Counted from the stretch's first letter, positions 6,620 through 14,452 are shown. The stretch: DNA of 40,676 nucleotides from an uncultured Erysipelotrichaceae bacterium (GCA_902802355.1 CADCLU010000010.1:1-40676), one strand, 5' to 3'. Translations and numbers: made by a program. The notes: generated from the sequence alone by a model not told the origin.

Positions 6620-8999
6620 TTCCGCCTTTCACCTTCTGGATGTAACCTCTGATGTCGGAAGCGTTCTCGTACGCATCATAGGCCTCACCATTTGGAACTA
6701 AGAGAGTTGGAGCATTGGTGATACCAAAGGCAGTGGTCGTCTCTTTGTTTGAAACAGCGTCAATCTGCTCGTATTCGATGCCTTCTTTATCAAGCATCAT
6801 CTTCGCCATCTTGCAGTTTGGGCAGGTTGGAGAAGTGAAGAGCATGACTTTGGTCACTTTTGGAGCAGAAGCTTTCTCTTCATGCTCGTGGCACTCGCAA
6901 GCGCTGTCGTGAGCGTGTGGACGGCTGTTCTCGTTTGGAATGTAGGTCTTACGATCCTTGTATTCCTGGGCTTTGCCATCGTTCCAGTTCTTAACTGGAC
7001 GGTAGTAACCGGTGATACGGGACCAGACTTCAGCTTCTTTTCCACAGATTGGGCAGGTGTGGACTTCACCATTGATGTAACCGTGATCTTGGCAGATCGA
7101 ATAGGTTGGGGACATGGTGTAGTAAGGAAGCTTGTAGTTCTCAGCGATCTTACGGACGAGCTTCATGCAGCTCTCCCAGTTTGGAAGACGCTGGCCCAAG
7201 AAGGTGTGGAAGACGGTGCCAGAGGTGTAAAGGGTCTGGAATCTGTCTTCGATGTCGAGGGCGGCGAAGATATCGTCGGTGTAACCGACTGGTAAGTGTG
7301 AGCTGTTGGTGTAGTAAGGGGTCTCACCATTTCCGCCGGCAGTGATGATGTCTGGATATCTCTCACGGTCATGCTTGGCAAGACGGAAAGCGGTGGACTC
7401 GGCTGGGGTGGCTTCGAGGTTGTAGAGGTCGCCATATCTCTCCTGGTAGTCGGAGAGGCGGGCTCTCATGTGGTTGAGAACCTCAACGGTGAAATCCTGA
7501 GCAGCCTGAGTGGTGAGGTCGCTTCTGACCCAACGGGCATTGAGGCAAGCTTCGTTCATGCCGACAAGACCGATGGTGGAGAAGTGGTTCTTGAAGGAGC
7601 CAAGGTAATGCTTGGTGTATGGGTATAAGCCAGCTTCAAGGAGTTTGGTGATGGTCTTACGCTTGACGCTGAGTGAGCGGGCAGCGATATCCATCATGCC
7701 ATCGAGTCTGGCATAGAAGTCTTCCTTATTGGTGGCAAGATAGGCGATACGTGGCATGTTGATGGTGACAACGCCGACGGAACCGGTGCTTTCGCCACTT
7801 CCGAAGTAACCGCCGGATTTCTTTCTGAGCTCACGGAGGTCAAGACGGAGACGGCAGCACATAGAACGGACATCGCTTGGCTTCATATCGCTGTTGATGT
7901 AGTTGCTGAAGTATGGGGTGCCGTACTTAGCGGTCATTGTGAAGAGGAGACGGTTGTTCTCGGTGTCGGACCAATCGAATTCTCTGGTGATGGAATAGGT
8001 TGGGATTGGATACTGGAATCCACGGCCGTTGGCATCGCCTTCGATCATGACTTCAATGAAGGCTTTGTTGATCATATCCATCTCGGCTTTGCAATCACCA
8101 TAGGTGAAATCCATCTCTTTGCCACCGACGATGGCTGGGAGGTTCTTAAGATCCTCTGGGACGGTCCAGTCGAGGGTGATGTTGGTGAATGGAGCCTGGG
8201 TTCCCCAACGGGATGGGGTGTTGACGCCGAAGATGAAGGATTGGATGCACTGCTTGACCTGCTTGTAGGTAAGGTTGTCAACCTTAACGAATGGGGCGAG
8301 ATAAGTATCGAAGGAACTGAATGCCTGAGCTCCCGCCCATTCGTTCTGCATAATGCCAAGGAAGTTGACCATCTGGTTGCAAAGAGTGCTCAAATGGCCA
8401 GCTGGGGTAGAGGTGATTTTGCCTGGGACGCCGCCTAAGCCCTGCTGAATAAGCTGCTTAAGGGACCAACCAGCGCAATAACCGGTAAGCATGGAAAGGT
8501 CATGGATGTGGATGTCGGCGTTGCGGTGGGCATCACCGATTTCCTTGTCATAGACCTGGCTTAACCAGTAGTTGGCGGTAACGGCGCCACTGTTCGAAAG
8601 GATAAGACCACCGACGGAATAGGTGACGGTGCTGTTCTCCTTAACACGCCAGTCGCTGATCTTGAGATAGTTATCGACGACGGTGGCGTAGTTGAGCTCG
8701 GTCTTCTTGATTTCACGGATATCCGCATGTTTCTTACGGTAGTCCATGTAGCTGTGAGCGACATCAACATAGCCAGCCTGGATCAAGACGATTTCAACGC
8801 TGTCCTGGATGTCTTCGATGTTCACGATGCCATTTTCGACCTTCTTATTGAACTCCGCTGTGACACGGAGAGCTAAAAGCTCAATGATGTTCTTATCTGC
8901 TTCTTTGTGTTCTGCGACGAAGGCTCTCTCAATAGCCTTTTCGATTCTCGATAAATCAAATTCAACGATCGATTCATCTCTTTTTCTAACTTTCAACAT
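6609..8999 (-). CDS. nrdD: Anaerobic ribonucleoside-triphosphate reductase with fused C-terminal redoxin domain
   Basis: This 796-residue class III RNR reduces NTPs to dNTPs without oxygen. An N-terminal ATP-cone (RKRDESIVEFDLSRIEKAI) gives allosteric control. The glycyl-radical site is RITGYYRP, with Gly about 664, next to a metal-binding cluster (CQDH...TCPIC). After a His/Cys/Glu-rich linker (HAHDSACECHEHEE), residues about 715-796 form a glutaredoxin/NrdH-like domain with active site C726-P-N-C729 and a cis-Pro motif NAPTL. The start at 8999 (MLKVRK) was chosen over GTG 9023 because AAAGGAG lies 7 nt upstream (plus-strand 9007-9013). It is transcribed with trxB. Confidence 0.95.
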   Translation of the reverse strand: MLKVRKRDESIVEFDLSRIEKAIERAFVAEHKEADKNIIELLALRVTAEFNKKVENGIVNIEDIQDSVEIVLIQAGYVDVAHSYMDYRKKHADIREIKKTELNYATVVDNYLKISDWRVKENSTVTYSVGGLILSNSGAVTANYWLSQVYDKEIGDAHRNADIHIHDLSMLTGYCAGWSLKQLIQQGLGGVPGKITSTPAGHLSTLCNQMVNFLGIMQNEWAGAQAFSSFDTYLAPFVKVDNLTYKQVKQCIQSFIFGVNTPSRWGTQAPFTNITLDWTVPEDLKNLPAIVGGKEMDFTYGDCKAEMDMINKAFIEVMIEGDANGRGFQYPIPTYSITREFDWSDTENNRLLFTMTAKYGTPYFSNYINSDMKPSDVRSMCCRLRLDLRELRKKSGGYFGSGESTGSVGVVTINMPRIAYLATNKEDFYARLDGMMDIAARSLSVKRKTITKLLEAGLYPYTKHYLGSFKNHFSTIGLVGMNEACLNARWVRSDLTTQAAQDFTVEVLNHMRARLSDYQERYGDLYNLEATPAESTAFRLAKHDRERYPDIITAGGNGETPYYTNSSHLPVGYTDDIFAALDIEDRFQTLYTSGTVFHTFLGQRLPNWESCMKLVRKIAENYKLPYYTMSPTYSICQDHGYINGEVHTCPICGKEAEVWSRITGYYRPVKNWNDGKAQEYKDRKTYIPNENSRPHAHDSACECHEHEEKASAPKVTKVMLFTSPTCPNCKMAKMMLDKEGIEYEQIDAVSNKETTTAFGITNAPTLLVPNGEAYDAYENASDIRGYIQKVKGGNAA

Positions 9000-9031
9000 A
9001 ACTCTGCTCCTTTCGCTTCGCACAGTTGTTA

Positions 9032-9059
9032 ATAAGGGGCTTTTAAAACGCCTCCTTAT
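9032..9059 (-). promoter_or_regulatory. nrdD leader hairpin enclosing an AAGGAGG sequence
   Basis: In the nrdD mRNA, AUAAGGAGGC (plus-strand 9050-9059) can pair with GCCCCUUAU (9032-9040) around a 9-nt loop, with one bulge. The stem hides a strong Shine-Dalgarno-like sequence that has no start codon at normal distance. The real nrdD ribosome binding site lies farther 3'. It may be regulatory or may only protect the RNA end. Confidence 0.35.
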
Positions 9060-9188
9060 CGACCCGATTTATGTTCGAGGTGAGATTACTCATCTCCCTT
9101 GCACCGATAATCATAAATATCGACATATAAATTGCAATCAAAATGCAACGTGTTTTTTAGGAAAATTTTTGAAAACTTTTTCACAGAG

Positions 9189-9197
9189 TTTTCCACA
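9189..9197 (+). promoter_or_regulatory. DnaA-box-like sequence
   Basis: TTTTCCACA differs from the consensus TTATCCACA at one base. A second copy in inverse orientation lies at 9406-9414. DnaA control of ribonucleotide reductase genes is known in E. coli and Bacillus. One-mismatch boxes are common by chance in AT-rich DNA. Confidence 0.3.
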
Positions 9198-9296
9198 ATA
9201 AAAAACCCTAGTATTTTTGCCGATTTGACGAACACTGAAATAGTAATTACGAAGTCAATAAGAAAAATCTCAATTTTTGACAGTGTATCAAATAGT

Positions 9297-9310
9297 ACGA
9301 ATATATTCGT
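9297..9310. promoter_or_regulatory. Perfect 14-bp palindrome, candidate operator
   Basis: ACGAATATATTCGT is its own reverse complement. Size and central ATAT recall NrdR-box geometry but the flanks do not match the ACACWATAT consensus. It lies about 300 bp upstream of nrdD. Confidence 0.35.
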
Positions 9311-9405
9311 TAATTAGCCAACTTTGGCATTTAGAAATCTGACTTTTGGGGTGAAAGCGATCGTTTTTCGGAAAATGCATTTTCGTTTTGATTGACGAAC
9401 AAAAA

Positions 9406-9414
9406 TGTGGAAAA
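9406..9414 (-). promoter_or_regulatory. Second DnaA-box-like sequence, inverse orientation
   Basis: TGTGGAAAA is the reverse complement of TTTTCCACA, 209 bp from the first copy. Confidence 0.3.
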
Positions 9415-9538
9415 CTTAAAGTCCAAAAAACGCGATGGCAAATGAACATTTTTGAGGTCTGTTTTCGCTATAAATTCGTGTATCAAAAATCTACTAGTTT
9501 TTAGGGTGTTTTAATACACGCCGAAGCAACAATAATTC

Positions 9539-9567
9539 TTGTGCGCGTACACAACATATTTTTATAT
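9539..9567 (+). promoter_or_regulatory. mscL promoter with inverted repeat over the -35
   Basis: TTGTGC (9539-9544), a 17-bp spacer and TTATAT (9562-9567) predict a start near 9574 and a leader of about 65 nt. The dyad TTGTG-N6-CACAA (9539-9554) covers the -35 and spacer and could be an operator. Confidence 0.45.
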
Positions 9568-9638
9568 TTGGCATATTCATTTTTTGGAATGTCGCGCTAT
9601 CATAAAATCAACAATTGTTTCGGAGGAACAATAAAAAT

Positions 9639-10352
9639 ATGGGAGACAATAAACCAAAGAAGCCGAATGCTTTTAAGAGATTCTTTACAGAATTCAAGGC
9701 ATTCATCAACAAAGGCAATGCTTTCATGCTTGCCGTTGGCGTCGTCATCGGCGGCGCGTTCAACGCCATTGTCACTTCACTCGTCAACATCTTGATGAGC
9801 TTAGCGACCTGGGGTGTTCCAGGAGGTCTTAAAGGACTCGTTACCGTCCTTCCAGCCTTAACTGATGCCCAAAAGGGTGCCGCATTCCTTCAGAACGGCC
9901 AAACCGTCAACCTTCAGTCCTTCACCATGGCCGAGGTTAACGATCGTGTTATCGAATTCGCCGCTCAGCAGGGTGTCAACGACTTGAAAGTCGAAAGCGA
10001 CACCTTCATCCAGTGGAAGAACTCACTCCTTAGCCTTTATGAACAGCACGGCACGACCTTCACCTACAAGATGTCTGCCATCATCGATTGGGGCACCTTC
10101 ATCAATGCCGTTATCGCCTTCATCATCATTGGCTTAACCCTCTTCATCATCGTTAAGATCGCCAACAAGATCGAAGCCAAGAAAGCCGAAGCCAAAGCTA
10201 AGGCCCTTGAGAAATACTACGAGAAGCACCCAGAAGAGAGACCTGTCCCACCAGAGGAAGGAACCCCTGAGCCAACCGAAGCCGACCTTCTCAAAGAGAT
10301 TCTCGGAGAGTTGAAGAAACAAAACGAAGGAAAAGCCAAAAAGGCTGAATAA
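9639..10352 (+). CDS. mscL: Large-conductance mechanosensitive channel MscL, enlarged
   Basis: The N-terminal amphipathic helix and pore helix TM1 are classic: FKAFINKGNAFMLAVGVVIGGAFNAIVTSLVNILM. TM2 is FINAVIAFIIIGLTLFIIVKI, and the cytoplasmic end TEADLLKEILGELKKQ matches the MscL C-terminal helix bundle. The protein is 237 residues, against the usual 130-150. The extra length is an extracellular loop of about 90 residues between TM1 and TM2 and a charged linker rich in Lys, Glu and Pro before the C-terminal helix. It releases solutes on hypo-osmotic shock. The start at 9639 follows CGGAGGA (9621-9627); an in-frame TTG at 9615 lies upstream of that site. It is monocistronic with its own promoter and terminator. 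Confidence 0.93.
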   Translation: MGDNKPKKPNAFKRFFTEFKAFINKGNAFMLAVGVVIGGAFNAIVTSLVNILMSLATWGVPGGLKGLVTVLPALTDAQKGAAFLQNGQTVNLQSFTMAEVNDRVIEFAAQQGVNDLKVESDTFIQWKNSLLSLYEQHGTTFTYKMSAIIDWGTFINAVIAFIIIGLTLFIIVKIANKIEAKKAEAKAKALEKYYEKHPEERPVPPEEGTPEPTEADLLKEILGELKKQNEGKAKKAE

Positions 10353-10372
10353 TCCGCACAAAAATTAAAAAA

Positions 10373-10402
10373 GAGGCAGCAAAACCTGCCTCTTTTCTTT
10401 TT
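10373..10402. terminator. Bidirectional terminator between mscL and the ATP-grasp gene
   Basis: A GAGGCAG / CTGCCTC stem (10373-10379, 10386-10392) with a 6-nt loop has T-rich tails on both strands. Confidence 0.85.
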
Positions 10403-10409
10403 CAGTGTG

Positions 10410-11294
10410 TTATTTAATGGAGTCCACAATGTGCTTTGCGTAGACGCCAGCGATGTTCTTTCCGGTGATTCTTTCAATCTCTTGCAAGAAGGCGTTGGAG
10501 TTCACTTCACAAAGGACTGGATTCCCGTCTTTGTCATCTAAGAGGTCGACGCCACAATAATCTAGCTTAAGGATCTTAGCGGCTTTCTCGGCGGTCTCTT
10601 TAAAGGACTCTGGAAGATCTATTAGTTCGCCGTGACCGCCCTGGGCGACATTGCTTCTGAAGTCTCCATTGTCATTGCATCTCTTCATAGATGCCACGAC
10701 CTTGCCATTGATTACAATGATGCGGAAATCATGTCCTTTGCTGCTCTCAATAAACTCTTGATATAGGTGGGCGCCGAACTTATGGCTCTTCTCAAATTCT
10801 ACGAGTTCATCGAAATTTTTAATTAAATAGACCTCTTTTCCTAAGCTTCCGTAATTGTCTTTTGCGACGATTGGGAAGGATAGTTCTTTGGCTACTTCTT
10901 TAATGAAGGTGTCATCATCGCTGCCAATATAGTTAAGCGGGGCAGAGATGGTCTTTGGCATCTTGATTCCGGCGTTGGACAGGGCGATGTAGGTAAGCAT
11001 CTTGTTGTCGCAAAGCCTAATGGCCTCTGCGCTATCAAATAGCTTCACGCCTGCCTTCTCGAGCATGTAGGCGACATATTCATCCTTATCTAAATATAAA
11101 ACAAAGTCATAATTGGACATTTCTGAAGCCAAAATATCACCGTTTGATCCAATTAAAGCCAAAATTTCGGCGTTGGTTTTGTAGTCTAACGAAACACCTA
11201 AAGAATCCAGTTCTTCTTTCATCCTTTTGTAGTAGTGAATAGACGCTGGAGTTTGGATATAAGCGTTAAGAATCGCTAAGCCAGTCTTTAACAT
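10410..11294 (-). CDS. RimK-family ATP-grasp ligase (alpha-L-glutamate ligase-like)
   Basis: This 294-residue ATP-grasp protein has a RimK/LysX layout: an N-terminal preATP-grasp domain, the lid segment SFPIVAKDNYGSLGKEVYLI, YQEFIESSKGHDFRIIVINGKVVASMKR, a loop NVAQGGHGELIDLPE, and the metal-binding end YCGVDLLDDKDGNPVLCEVNSNAF. These enzymes join amino acids, often glutamate, to a carboxylate on a protein or small molecule. The substrate here is unknown; no rpsF or lysine/arginine carrier gene lies nearby. It is monocistronic. The ATG lies 7 nt after a TAAAAT -10 and lacks a Shine-Dalgarno site. Confidence 0.85.
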   Translation of the reverse strand: MLKTGLAILNAYIQTPASIHYYKRMKEELDSLGVSLDYKTNAEILALIGSNGDILASEMSNYDFVLYLDKDEYVAYMLEKAGVKLFDSAEAIRLCDNKMLTYIALSNAGIKMPKTISAPLNYIGSDDDTFIKEVAKELSFPIVAKDNYGSLGKEVYLIKNFDELVEFEKSHKFGAHLYQEFIESSKGHDFRIIVINGKVVASMKRCNDNGDFRSNVAQGGHGELIDLPESFKETAEKAAKILKLDYCGVDLLDDKDGNPVLCEVNSNAFLQEIERITGKNIAGVYAKHIVDSIK

Positions 11295-11301
11295 CTCAAC
11301 A

Positions 11302-11329
11302 ATTTTATGATAACTAGCAAAATCTTCAA
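11302..11329 (-). promoter_or_regulatory. Promoter of the RimK-like gene, leaderless type
   Basis: On the minus strand, TTGAAG (11324-11329), a 16-bp spacer and TAAAAT (11302-11307) end 7 nt before the ATG. Confidence 0.55.
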
Positions 11330-11349
11330 TACATTAAGAAAAATGACAG

Positions 11350-11355
11350 TATAAT
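11350..11355 (+). promoter_or_regulatory. -10 box (TATAAT) of the nadE-like gene
   Basis: A perfect TATAAT lies 18 nt before the ATG. The short leader contains AGAGGT as ribosome binding site, so this gene is not leaderless. No good -35 is seen. Confidence 0.55.
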
Positions 11356-11373
11356 GACAAAGAGGTAATAATT

Positions 11374-13476
11374 ATGAACGACATCAAACCAATCACATTG
11401 CTACGAAATACGGATAAGTTAAGGAAGGAATTAGAGGAGAACGAAGGTAGGATCATTATCACCAAAAACGGCCAAAAAGACTTCGTTATCCTTTCTGATG
11501 AAGCTCATCAAAAACTCCTAAACGAAGGGGGTTCTGCCAAAGAAAAGTCAAGATTTGCAAGGATTTCTGGCAAAAATGAGCTTAGTGACCCGCTTGGCTA
11601 TGTTAAGGTTGCAGCTCAATCGATCGATGTAGAGATTGCTGGAATCACCCACAACAAAGAAGAAATAATCAAGGCTGTTTGCGAGGCAAGCAGTGAAGGT
11701 GTCAAAATTCTTGTTTTGCCAGAATTATGTCTTACTTCTGCCACTTTAGGCGATTTGATCTTCAGTAAAACAATCGAAGAATTGGTTGAGAAAGCCCTTG
11801 TTGAGCTTAAAGAAATCTCCAAAGAGAATGACCTTCTATTCACCGTTGGCGCTCCAATCAAAACCAATGGAAAACTTTATAGTTGCGGTGTCGTTTACTA
11901 TGGCGGAGAGATTCTTGGTATTGTTCCAAAATCCTATCCATCCGAAAATCGATACTTCTCTGAGGGACCGAAAGAGGGTTACATCAACCTCCTAGGAGAA
12001 AAGATCCCGTTTGGAACCAATTTGATTTTTGTTGACTCCAATTACCCAAAACTCAGAATCGCCGTTGAACTATCTGAAGATATCTCTTCAATTGAAGTCC
12101 CTTCCGCGAAAGCGTCGCAGGCAGGCGCGAATGTCATTCTTAATTTATGCGCGACCCCTGTGCTTATTGGTTCGGCCGAATACACCACGAGCCTTTTGAA
12201 GACGGCTTCCGACAAAATGACGGCCGCTTACATCCTTGCCAACGCTGGTGATGGCGAAAGCACCACCGACATGATCTTCGGCGGCCACAACATAATCGCA
12301 GAGAACGGAAAGATTCTTTGCGAGGCCGCCCCATTCAAGATGGAAAAGGCAATTTCTGAGATTGATATTGAACTTCTTGAAGCCGAAAGAAACAAAAACC
12401 ATTCATTCAAAGCCAGATACGAAAACGAATATCAAACGGTCTTCTTCTCAATGCCTTTAGAAACACCTAAAGCCTTAACCCGTCACTATTCAAAGAACCC
12501 ATTCATCCCAGAGACCAAAGAAATTGACCTTGAAAGAGTCAATCTCATCCTCACAATGCAAAGCATGGCCCTTGTGAAAAGGCTCAAAACCGTCCATCAG
12601 AAGAAAGTTGTCTTAGGTTTGTCTGGCGGTCTTGATTCAACTCTTGCACTTCTCGTTTCCGTAGAAGCCTTCAAAAAACTTGGTTATGACCTGAAAGACA
12701 TCATCGCCATCACTCTTCCGTCATTCGGAACAAGTAAGAAAACGCATAACAACGCAGTCCTTCTTTCAGAATCGCTTGGTGTCTCCTTCCGCGAAATCAA
12801 CATCGGAGAGTCAGTGCGTTTACATTTCAAAGACATTGGGCACGATGAACAAAACCACAATGTCGCCTATGAGAACGCCCAAGCTCGCGAGAGGACCCAA
12901 GTATTGATGGATCTTGCTAACGATGAGGATGCTTTGATGGTCGGCACCGGCGACTTAAGCGAAGCTGCTCTTGGCTGGTGCACCTATAATGGTGACCATA
13001 TGTCCTTCTACGACCTCAACATCTCCGTTCCAAAGACTTTGGTTAGATATGTTGTTGAGGGATATGCGATCATGCATCCAGAAGCGAAGACCGCTTTGCT
13101 TGGTATCATCGACACACCAATCAGCCCGGAGCTCTTGCCACCTTCCAGCAAAGGAGAGATCGTCCAGAAGTCCGAAGATAAAGTTGGGCCATACGAACTC
13201 CAGGATTTCTTCATTTTCCATTATCTCCGTTATGGATTCTCACCAAAGAAGCTCTATTTCCTTGCGCAGCAAGCCTTCAACTATAAGTACGACAATGAAA
13301 CTTTGAAGAAATGGTTAGGAACCTTCTTCAAGCGTTTCTTCCAGAGCCAATTCAAGAGAAACTGCACTCCTGATGGCATAAAAATCGGCACCGTTGGTCT
13401 CTCACCTAGAGGTGACCTTGTGATGCCGAGTGATGCAATTTGTGAGGATTATCTTAAAGAAATCGAATCACTCTAG
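11374..13476 (+). CDS. nadE: NAD synthetase with N-terminal Phd/YefM-like domain and substituted glutaminase nucleophile
   Basis: This 700-residue protein has three parts. Residues 1-50 (IKPITLLRNTDKL, then RIIITKNGQKDFVILSDEA) look like a Phd/YefM antitoxin domain. Residues about 75-340 are the nitrilase-type glutaminase domain, with E117 (LPELCLT) and K186 (IVPKSYP). The usual catalytic Cys of the family motif VEICED is S234 here (VELSED; codon TCT at 12073-12075). Residues about 385-695 are the synthetase, with PP-loop SGGLDS (417-422), GTGDLSEAALGWCTYNGDHMS, and the conserved PPSSKGEIVQKSEDKVGPYELQDF. It adenylates deamido-NAD and amidates it to NAD. Glutamine use may be lost in favour of free ammonia. 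The enzyme identity is sure; the Phd part is strong by pattern. Confidence 0.92.
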   Translation: MNDIKPITLLRNTDKLRKELEENEGRIIITKNGQKDFVILSDEAHQKLLNEGGSAKEKSRFARISGKNELSDPLGYVKVAAQSIDVEIAGITHNKEEIIKAVCEASSEGVKILVLPELCLTSATLGDLIFSKTIEELVEKALVELKEISKENDLLFTVGAPIKTNGKLYSCGVVYYGGEILGIVPKSYPSENRYFSEGPKEGYINLLGEKIPFGTNLIFVDSNYPKLRIAVELSEDISSIEVPSAKASQAGANVILNLCATPVLIGSAEYTTSLLKTASDKMTAAYILANAGDGESTTDMIFGGHNIIAENGKILCEAAPFKMEKAISEIDIELLEAERNKNHSFKARYENEYQTVFFSMPLETPKALTRHYSKNPFIPETKEIDLERVNLILTMQSMALVKRLKTVHQKKVVLGLSGGLDSTLALLVSVEAFKKLGYDLKDIIAITLPSFGTSKKTHNNAVLLSESLGVSFREINIGESVRLHFKDIGHDEQNHNVAYENAQARERTQVLMDLANDEDALMVGTGDLSEAALGWCTYNGDHMSFYDLNISVPKTLVRYVVEGYAIMHPEAKTALLGIIDTPISPELLPPSSKGEIVQKSEDKVGPYELQDFFIFHYLRYGFSPKKLYFLAQQAFNYKYDNETLKKWLGTFFKRFFQSQFKRNCTPDGIKIGTVGLSPRGDLVMPSDAICEDYLKEIESL

Positions 13477-13508
13477 TATCCTAAATATAAAGGAATGGTA
13501 TTTTAGCC

Positions 13509-14375
13509 ATGAAAAAGAAAAAAGAAGAAGTTCAGTCTGAACAGCCAGAATTAGAACAGCCAGAGTTAGAACAACCGGTTGAAGAACCAAAAGAAGCTGA
13601 AGAACCAAAAGAGGTCGAAGAAGCTTCTGAACCTGTCGCCGAAGAAGAGGAACCAAAGAAGGAAAAGAAGGGAATGCCTCTTGTCCTTAAGTTCATCGTC
13701 TTTGAGCTCATCACCCTCATCATCGCTTTAGGCGCACATTTCTGCTTACTCCAGTTCGTCGCTCCTCTTATGGAATTAGACGAAGTCTTGGAATGGGCGA
13801 TCATGACAGTCGGCGCATTTGTCATTTACTTAGTCGCCGGTTATCTCTTTAACCATCTCATTGTCTTTAAAGGCAAAGGAAAGACCACTTTCCCGAAATT
13901 CCTTTTGAGCGCTTTCCTTGGATGGGTCATCTGCATGGCTCTTATCCATGTTGGCATTTTGCTCACTAAACTTATCGTTCCAACCAACCCTCTCCATTAC
14001 AGCCTTACCGCTCTTAGCATCGGCCACGTCATCGCTCATGGTGGCAAATCCACCCCAAGCGGACTTGGAATCCTTGCCATTGCTCTTGTTATCACGATGG
14101 TCTACAGCTTCTTGATCAGATACTTCTTCGTCTTCAAAGGCGAGAAAGCCGTCAAGAAAGAAGAAGAGGTCGTCGAAGAAGAGCCAAAGGAAGAGAAATA
14201 TCTTACCCACGCTTCCTTCCGTCAGATCGTCAAAGAGGAACTCGACAAGTTCTATACCTCAAAGAAGAAATACGTCTACCATAGCCAAGCTCAATCCATC
14301 ATCGATGAAGAAATCGATGTGTACGATAAGAAGCACGGCAAAAAGGTAGAAGAGAAAAAAGAGGAAGAAAAATAA
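13509..14375 (+). CDS. Four-helix membrane protein with acidic, repetitive cytoplasmic tails (GtrA-like?)
   Basis: The 288-residue product starts with a Glu/Pro-rich repetitive stretch (ELEQPELEQP..EEPKEAEEPKE, residues 10-55). Four membrane helices follow, in two similar halves each ending in aromatic-VFKG (NHLIVFKGKGK and RYFFVFKGEK). A highly charged tail of about 80 residues ends it. The half-repeat ending '..VFKG' recalls GtrA-like proteins, which move or flip polyprenyl-linked sugars, but the match is loose and the function is unknown. It starts 32 nt after the nadE-like stop with AAGGA about 14 nt before the ATG, so it may be cotranscribed with that gene. Confidence 0.6.
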   Translation: MKKKKEEVQSEQPELEQPELEQPVEEPKEAEEPKEVEEASEPVAEEEEPKKEKKGMPLVLKFIVFELITLIIALGAHFCLLQFVAPLMELDEVLEWAIMTVGAFVIYLVAGYLFNHLIVFKGKGKTTFPKFLLSAFLGWVICMALIHVGILLTKLIVPTNPLHYSLTALSIGHVIAHGGKSTPSGLGILAIALVITMVYSFLIRYFFVFKGEKAVKKEEEVVEEEPKEEKYLTHASFRQIVKEELDKFYTSKKKYVYHSQAQSIIDEEIDVYDKKHGKKVEEKKEEEK

Positions 14376-14387
14376 TCTCGAGAAATT

Positions 14388-14418
14388 AGCAGCCGCTAAA
14401 ACGGCTGCTTTTCTTTTT
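14388..14418 (+). terminator. Rho-independent terminator after the four-helix membrane protein gene
   Basis: An AGCAGCCG / CGGCTGCT stem (14388-14395, 14402-14409) is followed by TTTCTTTTT. Confidence 0.85.
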
Positions 14419-14445
14419 GTCTATCCTCTCCATCTAGACTAAAAT
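14417..14445 (+). promoter_or_regulatory. Promoter of the flavoprotein gene, leaderless type
   Basis: TTGTCT (14417-14422), a 17-bp spacer and TAAAAT (14440-14445) end 7 nt before the ATG at 14453. The -35 overlaps the terminator T-run. There is no ribosome binding site. Confidence 0.6.
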
Positions 14446-14452
14446 ACATACG

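Larger units (their letters stand above)
9000..9638. other. 639-bp AT-rich divergent intergenic region (nrdD / mscL)
   Basis: No gene is seen. Features found: a hairpin in the nrdD leader (9032-9059); a nested dyad GAGAT/ATCTC (about 9081-9095); a TTGCA/TGCAA inverted repeat (9132-9148); two DnaA-box-like 9-mers in opposite orientation (TTTTCCACA at 9189-9197, TGTGGAAAA at 9406-9414); a perfect 14-bp palindrome ACGAATATATTCGT (9297-9310); and the mscL promoter (9539-9567). A candidate nrdD promoter on the minus strand is TTGATT (9136-9141), 16 bp, TATTTA (9114-9119). Its base composition is far more AT-rich than the flanking genes. Confidence 0.5.

Noticed and set aside
9000..9638. Chromosomal replication origin
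   Set aside because: There are only two near-consensus DnaA boxes, and no dnaA, dnaN, rpmH or gidA/gidB genes nearby. Kept only as an odd intergenic region.
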